A DNA stretch of 64,000 bases from Protula sp. h YS-2021. Taxonomy: Eukaryota > Annelida > Polychaeta > Sabellida > Serpulidae. The notes beneath the pieces are model-generated. The model saw only the letters and a program-made list of their open reading frames with translations. It was not told the origin of the DNA and made no database searches. The position numbers were made by a program, and so were the translations under genes. Each line of letters starts with the position of its first letter. Within the stretch, counting starts at the first letter, position 1. This document shows positions 53,042 through 63,825 of this stretch, piece by piece. Location of the stretch: positions 15,020,599 to 15,084,598 of the forward strand of contig OX457029.1 in assembly GCA_949752745.1 (NCBI GenBank), in the 5' to 3' direction.

Positions 53042-53449
53042 ATGTTGAGCAACACAATGGCCCACAAGCGTGGTGTGATGTTAAATCAGGAGCTCAAAAT
53101 AGTCAAACAAAAAAAGCACCAAGATATTCTACATTTCTAAGACTGGCGATCGCGACATACGCCCATAAAATGCTAAACAATTTCCAGGAAAGCTTTACAA
53201 AACTATGAATTTGTAGGGATGCATGCTTCAGTCACCTAGCTTAAAGATCACGACTTGATCAAGGTCTGAAAGGTTACTATATCTCGTCCGCCTGCACAGA
53301 TTTCTCCCTGGATGTCACTGCGAGGGCGGGCAGTTTCTCAACGAATCCGGGACAAAATGACTCCGCCCAAAATGACTCCGCCCAAAATGCCTCCAAAAAC
53401 TGCAAGGGGGGACAAAATGACTCCGCCCAAAATGCCCCGAAATATTATT

Positions 53450-53810
53450 TCGAATTTTTTTTAACTATTTCTGGCAAAGTGCCAGAAAATGTGTTTTGAG
53501 TAGACGGGCTTAATCCTGATCACGGGGAGTGTGAGAGGTGTGGCTTCGTTTCCGCAAAGCTGCCAGTAACGGTGTTTTGAGTAGACGCACTTAATCCCCC
53601 TGCAGTGCACTGCCGGCCTGAAACGCATGTTAATCCCACTCCGGAGGACTTTGATAAGCGTGGTTTTGTTTCCACAAAGCTGCCAGAAACTGTTTTGAGT
53701 AGACACACTTAATCCCGCAGCAGTGTAATGCCGGCTTGAAATAAAAAAAAAAACGCTGGCGACATAGAGGCGCTTTTTTTTTGTTTTCATAAATCTGCCA
53801 GAATCTGTGC
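53450..53810. repeat. Internal repeats of MULE-like element 3
   Basis: Three or four diverged ~120-bp units with GTTTTGAGTAGACGCACTTAATCC and TTTCCACAAAGCTGCCAG. Minus-strand open frames here are repeat artefacts. Confidence 0.6.
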
Positions 53811-53811
53811 C

Positions 53812-54447
53812 TTGAGTAGACGCACGTTACCCCGACTCTGGTCAGGATGCATATATATGGGGGGTGGGATACATAGCAGTTATCAAATGTCCATTGGTAA
53901 TATTGCAATGGAAGTGTTCGAAAGCAATAAAGGTGGACTGAAAGTTTCACACAATGGCTTCCTTTATGTCAAAAACAGAGAGTTGAAGACTGGTAGGATT
54001 TCATGGCGATGTTGCCGGCGTACAAATCATTGCAAAGGCACATTGTCAACGTCATCCGAAATGAACGATCCTCGTCTTGGAAATGGTCATAATCATGATT
54101 CGTGTCAAGAAGAGGTAGATGCCGTGAAGGCAAGATCCGAGTTGAAGTCCAGAGCAGTGGATCGGGGCCATAACCCAGCAGCCATGATTAACGCCATGCG
54201 CACGACTGTAAATGACCAGGCCCGCACGCGCCTTCCTTCGGACGAAGCAATGAAAAAAATGATTCGCCGCAACCGCGCAAAACACAACCCTCCACTTCCA
54301 GACACTTTGGATGAATTGGTTATACCCGATGAATGGGCCGAAACCTTGAGTAACGTTCCAGACAGATTCTTGTTTTACGATAACGGCAATGACGCTGCCG
54401 CTCGCATACTGCTTTTCGGTTCCCCCGCCTCCCTGCGCAAGTTTTGA
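53812..54447 (+). CDS. FLYWCH zinc-finger protein, N-terminal part of a MULE transposase
   Basis: 211 residues from the first ATG; M26 or M34 are equally possible starts. Residues ~36-97 fit the FLYWCH finger: F-E-S-N-K-G-G, G-F-L-Y-V-K-N, W-R-C-C, C-K-G-T-L and H-N-H. The rest matches the linker that normally leads to the MULE DDE domain, and the protein stops at S-P-A-S-L-R-K-F, just where that domain should begin. No DDE residues remain. The product may still bind element DNA. The stop lies ~90 bp from the right TIR. Confidence 0.7.
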   Translation: MSRRTLPRLWSGCIYMGGGIHSSYQMSIGNIAMEVFESNKGGLKVSHNGFLYVKNRELKTGRISWRCCRRTNHCKGTLSTSSEMNDPRLGNGHNHDSCQEEVDAVKARSELKSRAVDRGHNPAAMINAMRTTVNDQARTRLPSDEAMKKMIRRNRAKHNPPLPDTLDELVIPDEWAETLSNVPDRFLFYDNGNDAAARILLFGSPASLRKF

Positions 54448-54659
54448 TAGTTTTGATAAAATGTGAATTAACAAGAGTTGTCTTTTTCATTTATTAAAAT
54501 AAACCATTCTTCCCTTCACTTTGAAAAAATAAGATTTCGAGGTATTTTGGGCGGAGTCATTTTGTCCCCCCTTGCAGTTTTTGGAGGCATTTTGGGCGGA
54601 GTCATTTTGGGCGGAGTCATTTTGGGCGGATACCTTTCTCAACAGCTGCGATTCTTGCC

Positions 54660-55210
54660 AATTTTATTTCTCTGAATTTGTTACACTTTGATCGAGGAGA
54701 ATGAAGACATTTTAACAGGACAAATGGTATTCATATACATTGCACCGGGACAATTGCAATGGGCACGCATTTAAATAACTCCGAACGATGTATTTTTTCA
54801 CTTGGTAAATACCGTTTTTCACCAAAGACTTATTTACATCCGGCACTGTTTTGTTTCAGAGAAACACTGCATGGGACATAGAACTTTTCCTGTCAAATGG
54901 CACCAGGAGATTACCCGAGTAAAAATGGCACCAGGAGGTTACCCGAGTAACACAAGGCAGCGCCATTGTAAGCCTTTTGTTGTGTTACCCGTGTGCTTAA
55001 ATACGGGCACGTTTACAACCACTCTTCCGCTCCAATTGGCAGTCCTTCACCAAAATAGACACCTTTTCTCGATGCCACATTGCCTTTAGAAAAAAATATC
55101 CCATAGAAACTGAGCAATTCTGATCCCTTCCTATTGAACACAAAAGGGAATTTGCCAACTATAATTCCCATTTACAAACAATGTATGTTGATGGGTATGC
55201 CAAATATTAT
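54660..55210. other. End of segmental copy 2 and flanking sequence
   Basis: 54,660-54,930 continues the copy-1 match (21,640-21,800). A two-copy AAATGGCACCAGGAG repeat lies at 54,895-54,945. No gene. Confidence 0.5.
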
Positions 55211-55211
55211 A

Positions 55212-55590
55212 GGCCGTTTATTAACACTTGACAAGCCTTTGGCTTGCAAGGGTTATATGAATTTGTGCGAGCAAAATGGGCCCTACGACCATGAAACTTG
55301 GGACTTATGAAGAGCTTGATCTGAACATGTGCATATCACTTTTCATTTTCGTCTTCGATTTCGTTTTCTTTGTTAAAACGCCATGTGAAAAGAGTGTATT
55401 TTTGCAAGTAAATGCAGTGCATTTAGCGTACACCACAGAACACAGTTGCTGAGCTCTGTGCGAGCTCTGACTGCGTAAATAGATAACAAAGCGTATGCCT
55501 GCTCAGTCAATAAAACCTTAAGACAACAAATACCAAACACCACTCGGCTTATAATACGTATTCAAGCTGTGTTGTTTGCAATATATTATT
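55212..55590 (+). repeat. Repeat family R, copy 1, with a 58-codon open frame
   Basis: The block runs from TTAACACTTGACAAG to CAATATATTAT. The frame 55,276-55,452 begins M-G-P-T-T-M-K-L-G-T-Y-E-E-L and is open to T-E-H-S-C. Related copies are 55,591-56,035 and, inverted, 63,385-63,825. This copy lacks ~85 bp present in the others before the ATG region. Confidence 0.75.
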
Positions 55591-56035
55591 AACACTTGAC
55601 AAGGCTTTGACTTGCAAGAGTTATATGAATTTGTGCGAGCAGCCGTTCGTCCCTTTTTTTTCTCTTCTTGACAGTTTTTCCGATTTTTTGTGTCTTCTTA
55701 TTCTCTGACACAGTGACTATTGGCCCTAGGACCATTGAACTTGGGACTTATGAAGAGCTTGATCTGAACGTGTGCATGTCACTTTTTATTTTCGTCTTCG
55801 ATTTCGTTTTCTTTGTTAAAACGCCATGTGAAAAGAGTGTATTTTTGCAAGTAAATGCAGTGCATTTAGCGTACACCACAGAACACAGTTGCTGAGCTTT
55901 GTGCGAGCTCTCACTGCGTAAATAGATAAAACGGCGTATCCCTGATCAGTCAATAAAACCTTAAGTCAACAAAAACCAAACACTACTTGGCTTATAAGAC
56001 GTATTAAAGCTGTCTTGTTTGCAATATATTATTCA
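55591..56035 (+). repeat. Repeat family R, copy 2, with a 75-codon open frame
   Basis: Direct repeat of the block before it. The frame 55,668-55,895 has the same reading phase and near-identical residues (G-P-R-T-I-E-L-G-T-Y-E-E-L-D). The upstream part encodes a hydrophobic stretch (F-P-I-F-C-V-F-L-F). No known domain. Confidence 0.75.
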
Positions 56036-56210
56036 AGAAATAACCAATTGAAGGAATTATTTTTGCATTTTAATTTTTGTCAAGTGTTTAACATTTCGAT
56101 AGCGAAATAAGGTTCCAGTTCAAGAAATAACCCATTGAAGGAAGTATTTTTGCGCTTTAATTTTTATCAAGTGTTTAACATTTCGCTAGCGAAATAAGGT
56201 TCTAGTTCCT
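56036..56210 (+). repeat. Two direct copies of a ~72-bp repeat
   Basis: AACC(A/C)ATTGAAGGAA ... CAAGTGTTTAACATTTCG.TAGCGAAATAAGGTT occurs twice, at 56,040-56,120 and 56,127-56,205. Inverted relatives lie at 61,262-61,315 and 63,190-63,235, on either side of the CR1-like remnant. Confidence 0.65.
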
Positions 56211-58085
56211 TTTTTGTGTGTGTGGTTTTGTGTTTGATTTTTTTTTTCGCTTTTTTCTGTTTTTTTTTATTTTGCTATATTTCTTCGCCTCGAATGTTTT
56301 CCAGAAAACTCTTCGCTGTTTGACGTACAAAGATGAAATTAAGCATACAGATAGAGGATGATGAAACGCCGTAGAATCCGTGCGTGGATCAAGTTCAAAT
56401 TGCGGTCAAAGTATTTTTTACCTCAAAGTGGTTTTCAGAAAATTCCTCCCAGAAGCTTTGACGTAGGAAGACCAAATCTAACACAAGTATAGAGTGTAAT
56501 GAGTCCTAGTGAATCCGCACTTTTTACATTGACCTCTAAGGCTAAGGTCAAATTGAGGTCTAAATCTTTTTCAGAGATCGAAAGATTATGAGCTTTTCTC
56601 GACTATCCCGACCTAAAATACGTTTTATAAGAGGGGCCATGGTAGCATGATCTCCTCGGTCATGGTCAAGGTCAAAAACTGCAAGTTGACTATTATCTCG
56701 AAAGTGGTTAGAGATTTTGAGAGCGATTCTGAGCTTATTATCGACCCTATAGGCCTCAAAGACGTTACATAAGAGGTATCTCGGTGCCCTTGATCTTCTC
56801 GGTCATGGTCAAAGCAAAAACAAAAAAAACAAACAAAAAAACTGGAAGTTGACTATTATCTCGAAAGCGGACCAATTTTAGATTTTATAAAATACTTCTT
56901 TTTGCTACTGATATCTTCAAATTTTATGATAAATTGAATTCGAGATTCAAAACTACATTTTTCTGTTAATGTTCAGCATGGGAAGAAACAAATTTAGTGT
57001 GTTTTCGCAGAGGTTTGCTTTGGATGAAATCAGATTCGTCCATTTAAATCAAAACAGGCTTGTGTTTCCATGTGTGAGTAAGTAAAAATTCACACATTGT
57101 CCTACCATTACTGCGTAGTGAGGCTTGGGGCATTCTTCTGACGTCATACAGCTGTTGCTCGTAATGGTCTTTCGTGTATGCATCCGACCCCCCCCCCCGC
57201 GACCGCCCCCTCCATCAGTCCTCTTATCTCATTTTTTCCCTTGGTACCCTGTTGTCTTGCTTGACATAATTGTTTTGGACTAACTCGTATCTCATGCAGT
57301 CTCCTGACTCCGTGATCGCATGAGTTGTTAGCATGGCACAAGGGGCATCCAAGACGGGAAAAGATTGCAACGCGGCAAATCCGTTCGCAACGGAATATCA
57401 GTGTTGAGATGTTTTTTTATAACTCTCAAAATTTTCGTCGGAAAAATTATGCGCATTTGCCAGTGTAATATGTAATGAAAGGTTTGGCGCATTATTTAAT
57501 GGTTCCGGTAGGACTTCTCAGTCAGGAGCAGTGCTCTGCTGTAATGTCGGGATACATGTTGGGAAAGCGGACTTCGATTACGATAGGTGTGACGGACGGG
57601 AAATGAAAGACCATTGCTGTTCCTTAATTTATTTCCTATCCTGCCTCGCAATGTGGACTGCAATAAACACAATTATTTGAACACATTGCCACAAAATTAA
57701 TGCCAAAATACCGATAATTAACAGATAAATCGAACCAATATTTAATATAAATTACACATGAAATATTTCTGACATAAAAACATTTCATTTATTACAGCTA
57801 ATTATAATCAAGCTCTTACCAATTGTGGCGGACTTTAAACTTCAGGCTAAACCCATCTGTCCAGTATGACTGACTTTTACAGACTGATCAAACACGTGAA
57901 GAAATAACAACGAATTTGAGACGACATGGTCCGTTGATCAGAACACGTGTCATAGACCAATCACCTGACTTAAACCAAAGACTGTTGATATACTAAGACA
58001 GTTCACTTCCATAGCTTTTGCGTATGCATAGAGCCACTAGCGCCACCAGGCGGATGGCATGTATAGATCCAGAATTAAAACAAAT
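56211..58085. other. Non-coding stretch with diverged AAGGTCAAGG-type repeats
   Basis: Positions 56,330-56,890 hold degenerate units with GGTCATGGTCAAGGTC and TTGACTATTATCTCGAAAG, of the same flavour as the array at 24,180-25,060. A C run lies at 57,188-57,197. No gene recognised. Confidence 0.5.
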
Positions 58086-60689
58086 ATGGCGTCAAAGAGG
58101 AAGCAAGGTGGAGAATATTGTGCTGCAATAAAGTGTCATAATTCGCGATACAATAGTAAACTTTCTCTGTTCAGATTTCCAAAGGATCCAGAAAGGTTTG
58201 TTTTTTAATTTGTCTTAAAATGTAAAGAGATCTGTTGATATTTTGGTCTGAAATGGTTGTTCAAAACAAGCTGAATAAGGCCAAGATCAGTAAATACGGA
58301 TTTAATTCATTTAAAATAAACAACAAAAGATCGATTTTATTCGGAGATATTTTATAAATAAAACAAACCCATGAATGAGTAATCTGCAAATGACATTTGG
58401 TTGAAATAGGTGCAGAAAGTGGGTAATAAATACTAGACGGGCTGACCTCGGTAACATGCCGGTTTCAAAACTGAATGGTCAATACAGGCTGTGCTCAAGT
58501 CACTTTGAAGATTCTCAGTTTATGAATCCGAAAAAAGATAGACTGATTTGGTGTGCCATTCCAACTCTTTTTGCCGTTCCAAATGCACCGAAAAAATGTA
58601 CGCCAAAACGGAGAAAACTGGAAAGGTCTATCAATTTGCAATCCTCCGAATCTGACGCAAGGAAAGAGGATGTCATGAGCGACACATTTAGCACACCAGT
58701 GTCTCCAGTGAGGTCTAAAAACGCAAGTCGCCAACAGGATACACCAAATGAGAAAGCTAGCGCGAAAGTGGACAAGTTAATGAATGAGTTAAGACAATAT
58801 TTACCCAAGGATACTGTGAATTTTATCAAAACGCAAGTGAAAATATCAAAGAAATTGGGACAGCAAATAAGGTTGCCAGTCAAAGATAAAATGCTTGCGC
58901 TATCCCTGTACTACCACAGCAAAAAAGCGTACAAAGTGCTCGCAAGGATGTTCAAACTGCCTTCGAAAACTACACTACAGCGCACACTTCAGAGGTCAAA
59001 CGTCAATCCTGGATTTACAGAGAAAGTGTTTAGTGCACTGAAAGTAAAGGTTAAATCACTAAATGTTGTGGACAAAAATTGTGCACTTATTTTTGATGAA
59101 ATGTCGCTGAAAACCGGGTTGACTTATAACGCAACAGCGGATAAAATCGAGGGTTTCGAAGATTATGGTAATATTGGTCCCATCCGCCTCGTAGCAAATC
59201 ATGCACTTGTGTTTATGGTTAGAGGTCTATATTCATAGTGGAAGCAGCCCAGCGCTTTTTTTTTTGAGTTCGGGTCCTGTTTCGGCAACTACGCTCCAGC
59301 AGTTAACTCGTTCATGTATCGAAAAGGTCAAAGGCATCGGTCTTAAAGTGAAGGTATTAATATGCGACCAGGGTTCAAATAATCGTTCTTTTCTAGAAAA
59401 AAAGGAAAGTGTTTCTGTAGAAAGACCTTATTTTGAGGTTGGCGCTATCAAAGTGTATTGTATTTATGACCCCCCTCATTTGTTAAAAAATGTAAGAAAT
59501 AATTTAGTGAAAAGTGGTTTCAGAAGCGGAGAGGCAGAAATAAAATGGAGTCATGTGGTTGATTTTCATGATTTTGACAAAAAATTAAGCATTAGAAGCC
59601 CCAAAATTGACGGCAAATCACATATTTTTAAAAAACTTTTGCATCAATGAGGGTTAATCTAGCAGCGCAAGTGCTTAGTCATTCTGTAGCTGCAGGAATC
59701 TCTACCCTTACAACCCTTGGAAAGTTGGAATCTGGAGCTAACAACACAGCCCATTTTATCGACATGTTTGATAAATTGTTCAATAGTTTCAACAGTTGTA
59801 GTGTTAAATCGTCGCAGCAATTTGGTCATTCTTTTAGCGATGACAGTGGACACGCGCTGCTTCTCGAGAACTGTTTTGAATATTTATGTACACTACAAAT
59901 CCCAGGTAGTAATCGTCGTTTGCCGTGCATAGAAGGCTGGAAATTGTCGATTAAGGGTTTATTAATGTTGTGGTCAGACCTGAAAAAAAATGAAGGATTC
60001 AAGTTTCTATTAACAAATAGACTTAATCAAGACTGCGCGGAAAATTTGTTTTCAATAATTAGAGGTAGGGGAGGGAACAGGGACAACCCAAATCCTGAGC
60101 AATTCAGAGCAGCATTTCGACAAATTATTGTAGAAAAATTGCTGGTGCAGAGCAGTTCCTCCAATTGCAATGCCGATGTAGACAAAGTATTATTAGATTT
60201 GTCGAATATTTCTTGCCAAAATATCAGTGATTCAGTTTCTGTGTCAATCTCACAAGAAAGTGGTACATTGATATCGCCACAGACGGTCAGTATTTTTGAT
60301 GTTATGCGTCTTCCCGATGATGTACCATTTCAAAATGTTGCTGCCTATATGGCTGGGTACTTGTAAAAAAAAGTCCAGTTCTCGTGCTCTACATGTTTTG
60401 TTAAATTTAGCATACCTAGCATACCCGAGAATAACGAACAGTATTTTTTTTACAGGAAAAGTCATATAAAGAGAAAGGTACTCTAGTTTATCCATCCCCT
60501 GAATTTGCGTCAATAGTCGAAAATATCGAAAAGCAATATGTTCTTTTATTTCCAAATATAATGCATTCTTCAAGGGTTATGCATAGGCTTTTTATTGGGA
60601 TGAAACCTGCATTTGAAGGTGTTATTACTTGTAACAAAAAAGAATGTCATGAAAAGATTGAAGCCGCAGTAAAAATGTTTCAAATTTAG
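58086..60689 (+). pseudogene. THAP-domain P-element transposase, broken
   Basis: Exon 1 (58,086-58,195) and exon 2 (from 58,410) join with GT/AG sites and a matching phase. Together they give a THAP zinc finger: C-A-A-I-K-C, then R-K-W, then L-C-S-S-H-F and A-I-P-T-L-F. A coiled-coil-like stretch and the P-element transposase core follow, with D in L-I-F-D-E-M-S, then H-A-L-V-F-M-V-R-G, I-C-D-Q-G-S-N-N and the typical end. Breaks: in-frame TAG 59,236-59,238, a slip in the T run near 59,262, a shift near 59,645, in-frame TAA 60,364-60,366 and a shift near 60,480. The last codon is at 60,689. THAP9-like. No TIRs or target duplication located. Confidence 0.85.
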
Positions 60690-60935
60690 GGACCATATAA
60701 AGGTTAAGTGTACCATCTCAAAATAACTAACACCAAGTCCGCTACAATAGGGGATGGGATATACATTGTATAAGTATATACCGAGTATATACTGGGCGAA
60801 CCACTTTTTGAAATTTAACCAAAATACCGACCTTTCTAAAAGTTGGGGTTTCATATGTTATATTTTGCTCATGACCTGATTACAACTTCTATCTAACGTC
60901 TCTGTCTCATTTAAAGGGACTTCAATATAAAAAAA
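60690..60935. other. Short spacer, nothing recognised
   Basis: The sequence TATATACCGAGTATATAC near 60,775 is a small imperfect palindrome. No gene. Confidence 0.4.
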
Positions 60936-60939
60936 GTTG

Positions 60940-60964
60940 CAAAAACCTTATTATTATTATTATA

Positions 60965-61017
<53 letters not shown>

Positions 61018-61065
61018 GGCGTTTATTCTGTAAAAGCTCTAAGCGCTGTATATAAAATAACGTGT
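60940..61065 (-). mobile_element. CR1/L2-like 3' end with a TTA microsatellite tail
   Basis: TTA repeats (60,946-61,016) are followed by ATGGCG..., then GCTCTAAGCGCTGTATA, the kind of 3' untranslated end with a microsatellite tail left by CR1/L2-like retrotransposons inserted in minus orientation. Heavily 5'-truncated. Confidence 0.45.
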
Positions 61066-61299
61066 ACATTAAAAGCAAATACAAAACATCATATACTTCA
61101 ACACAGTTATGGAATGTGGATATTATTTAATCAATTGACTATAGTCTTATAATACTATACTATGTATGAGATACTGAAAATATTCATCAAGATTTATAGA
61201 GATAAGTGCAAAACTAAGATTCTAAAAGTTGCGATAGAGTCAGAGGCCATTATCTCATAACGTAACTAGAACCGCATTTCGCTTGTAAAATGTTAAACA

Positions 61300-63120
61300 C
61301 TTGACAAAAATTTTTACATTTGTATAGCACTTTATCTAATAATAGGCTCCAAGTGCTGAACAAAGTATACAATTACAAGTTAAACAGATACATTTGAACA
61401 ATAAAACAATCACTATACTGTTACAAATTAGTTGACAAAATAAGCATTGTTAAAAAGATGTGTTTTAAGAGCTCTTTTAAAAGCTGCAACATTATTTATA
61501 GATCTAAAATGAATAGGCAGCGAGTTCCATAGTTTGGGAGGAAAATTCACGAATGCTCTATCACCGTATCTGTTGTTGGTTTTGTGTTCCACCAATAAGC
61601 CCGATCGGAGCGAGCGACAATTCCGGTACGGTGTTACTAAATCCACCAGATACTGAGGTGCGCGTCCATAAATACAGTTAAAAACAATGACTAGAATTTT
61701 GAATACTATCCGTTGTTCAACCGGCAGCCAGTGCAGTTCCATGAGTACGGGCGTCGCATAGTTAAATCTGTTCGCTTTGGAGATGAGACGAGCAGCCGAG
61801 TCTTGCACGACTGGAAGCTTGCGAATTAATTATTTATTAGCACCATAGAGTAGAGAGTTGGAGTAATCGAAACGAGATATAACATGTGCATGAACTAACA
61901 ACTTAGTGGCCTGAGGAGTTAAAATTCGTCGAATTGTAGCTATGTTTCGCAGGTAAAACAATGCAGAAGAAACTTTGAGGCTAATAAATTTATACATAGT
62001 TAGCGAATTATCCAATATAGTACCCAGATTTTTCACTGTAGGTGCGGATGAAATAACTGTAGATTCGATATTGATTTCAATACCCTCAAGTCGCGACAAA
62101 TTACATTTTGCACCAAATAAAATAAGTTCAGCCTTGTCATCGTTGAGCTTCAAAATATTGGCACAGATCCATTTCTTGAAAGCCAGGATACATTCTTCAA
62201 TAGTGTTGATAGACTTTGCAGTGTCCTTTTTGTGATCAAAAGCAATATCAATTTGCGATTCATCAGCACACATTAAGTGATATTTAACGTTATATTTATT
62301 AGCTATATCCGCCAGCAGAGTATAATAAACGGTGAATAAACTAGGGCCTAAAACAGAGCCCTGGGGCACGCCATGACTGAGGGTAGCAGTTGATGAGGTA
62401 AAACCATTCACGATCACAGTCTGAGTTCGGCTACGTAAGTAGGACTTAAACCATGATAAAGCATGATCGCTTACTCCAAAGCGGTGGTATAGACGTGTGA
62501 ACAGCGTATCGTGATCAATGGTGTCGAAAGCTGCACTAAGATCTAACATCGCTAGTGCAACTATAGACTTCGTGTCAAGAGCGTCCATGACATCACTCTG
62601 AACTCGCAACAGTGCAGTTTCGGTGGAACAGGACATGCGATAGGCTGATTGATATTAATCCAAAAGATTGTGTGTGATAAGATGTTGATTCAACTGAGCT
62701 GCTACTACACGTTCAACGATTTTGGAACCATTGCTTAGATTCGAAACAAGACGGTAGTTTTTCAAAATATCTGGATCCAGACTGGCTTTCTTGAGAAGAG
62801 GTACGACGAGGGCACACTTTAGATTTTCAGACACTTCAGCGTTGGTGAGGGATAAATTCACAATGTTCGTAAGAATATCCAAAAATTCATTACTACACAC
62901 TTTCAGCAACCATGACGGAAGTGGATCAAGCGAGCAGGTAGCCGGGGATGACTTTTCAATAATACGTTTGAGTTCTGCTTTCATACCAGGATAAACCATT
63001 GAGTTCACGAAATTCTTCAAAAATTTTTGGCGATCATCACTAGAAATATCAATTTTAATTTTAATAATTTTATCCAAGAAAAACTCACAGAATATGTTAG
63101 GCATGGCTTCCAGTTCAATA
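61300..63120 (-). pseudogene. CR1-like non-LTR retrotransposon reverse transcriptase, 5'-truncated and mutated
   Basis: One minus-strand frame runs from ~63,104 to 61,428, broken by in-frame stops at 62,655-62,657 and 61,830-61,832. It shows the RT start (C-S-L-D-P-L-P-S-W-L-L-K), Q-S-A-Y-R, L-D-L-S-A-A-F-D-T-I-D-H, G-V-P-Q-G-S-V-L-G-P and the C-terminal L-H-W-L-P-V-E-Q-R-I block. The catalytic box reads M-C-A-D-E where Y-A-D-D is expected, so the enzyme is dead. The endonuclease domain is absent. A 3' UTR (TAGCACTTTATC ... CAAGTGCTGAAC) extends to about 61,300. Confidence 0.85.
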
Positions 63121-63384
63121 TTTGTTGGGAGTGTACCCTAACCTAGAAGCTCCTTTGTGACGTTAAATAGTCGTTTTTGATCACTAAGATCTAAAATTGA
63201 AACGCAAAAATACTTCAAATGGGTTGTTTCTTGAATAATATAAAGCATTTTACAGCATGCATACAGTGTGTTATACAACTATGTACAGAGCTTATGGCAC
63301 AGCATGTATTCGGCTTATATAATATTCTAAAAATGGGACCACTGTCAAGAAAAAACTCCATAGGTTGATAACTTAATATCAGCT
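63121..63384. other. Flank of the CR1-like remnant
   Basis: Includes an inverted piece of the 56,036-56,210 repeat (63,190-63,235). Nothing else recognised. Confidence 0.45.
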
Positions 63385-63825
63385 AAATATATTAGAAAAC
63401 AATACAGCTTGAATACGTCTTATAAGCCAAGTAGTGTTTGGTTTTTGTTGACTTAAGGTTTTATTGACTGATCACGGATACGCCGTGTTATCTATTTACG
63501 TAGTGGGAGCTCGCACAAAGCTGAGCAACTATGTGATGTTCTGTGCTGTACGTTAAATGCTCCGCTTTTACTTGCAAAAATACTCTTTTCACATGGCGTT
63601 TTAGCAAAGAAAACGAAATTGAAGATGAAAATAAAAAGTGACATACATACGTTCAGATCAATCTCTTCATAAGTCCCAAGTTTCATGGTCCTAGGGCCCA
63701 TAGTGTCAAAGAAGAAAAGACACAAAAAAATCGGAAAACGGTCAAGAAGAAAAAAGGACGAACGGCAGCTCGCACAAATTCATATAACCCTTGCAAGCTA
63801 ACAGCTTGTCAAGTGTTAATGAATT
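63385..63825 (-). repeat. Repeat family R, copy 3 (inverted), with a 77-codon open frame
   Basis: Reverse complement of the 55.2-56.0-kb blocks. The minus-strand frame 63,725-63,492 keeps the same residues (G-P-R-T-M-K-L-G-T-Y-E-E-I-D-L-N) through T-P-C-E-K-S and ends in a different tail because of one or two indels. Confidence 0.75.

Larger units (their letters stand above)
53343..54634. mobile_element. MULE-like element 3 with a FLYWCH gene, 1.29 kb
   Basis: Flanked by TTTCTCAAC (53,334-53,342 and 54,635-54,643). Ends read GAATCCGGGACAAAATG and GGTATCCGCCCAAAATG. The TIRs (~95 bp) are repeats of CCCAAAATGACTCCG with a central CCTCCAAAAACTGCAAGG. Segmental copy 1 has the empty site (TTTCTCAAC once, 21,603-21,611, followed by AACTGCGG as on the right flank here). 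Confidence 0.9.

Noticed and set aside
60367..60455. An intron before the last P-element segment (a TTTACAG precedes 60,456)
   Set aside because: The downstream text is continuous with the upstream frame past TAA 60,364-60,366 and only shifts near 60,480, so in-frame decay explains it better.
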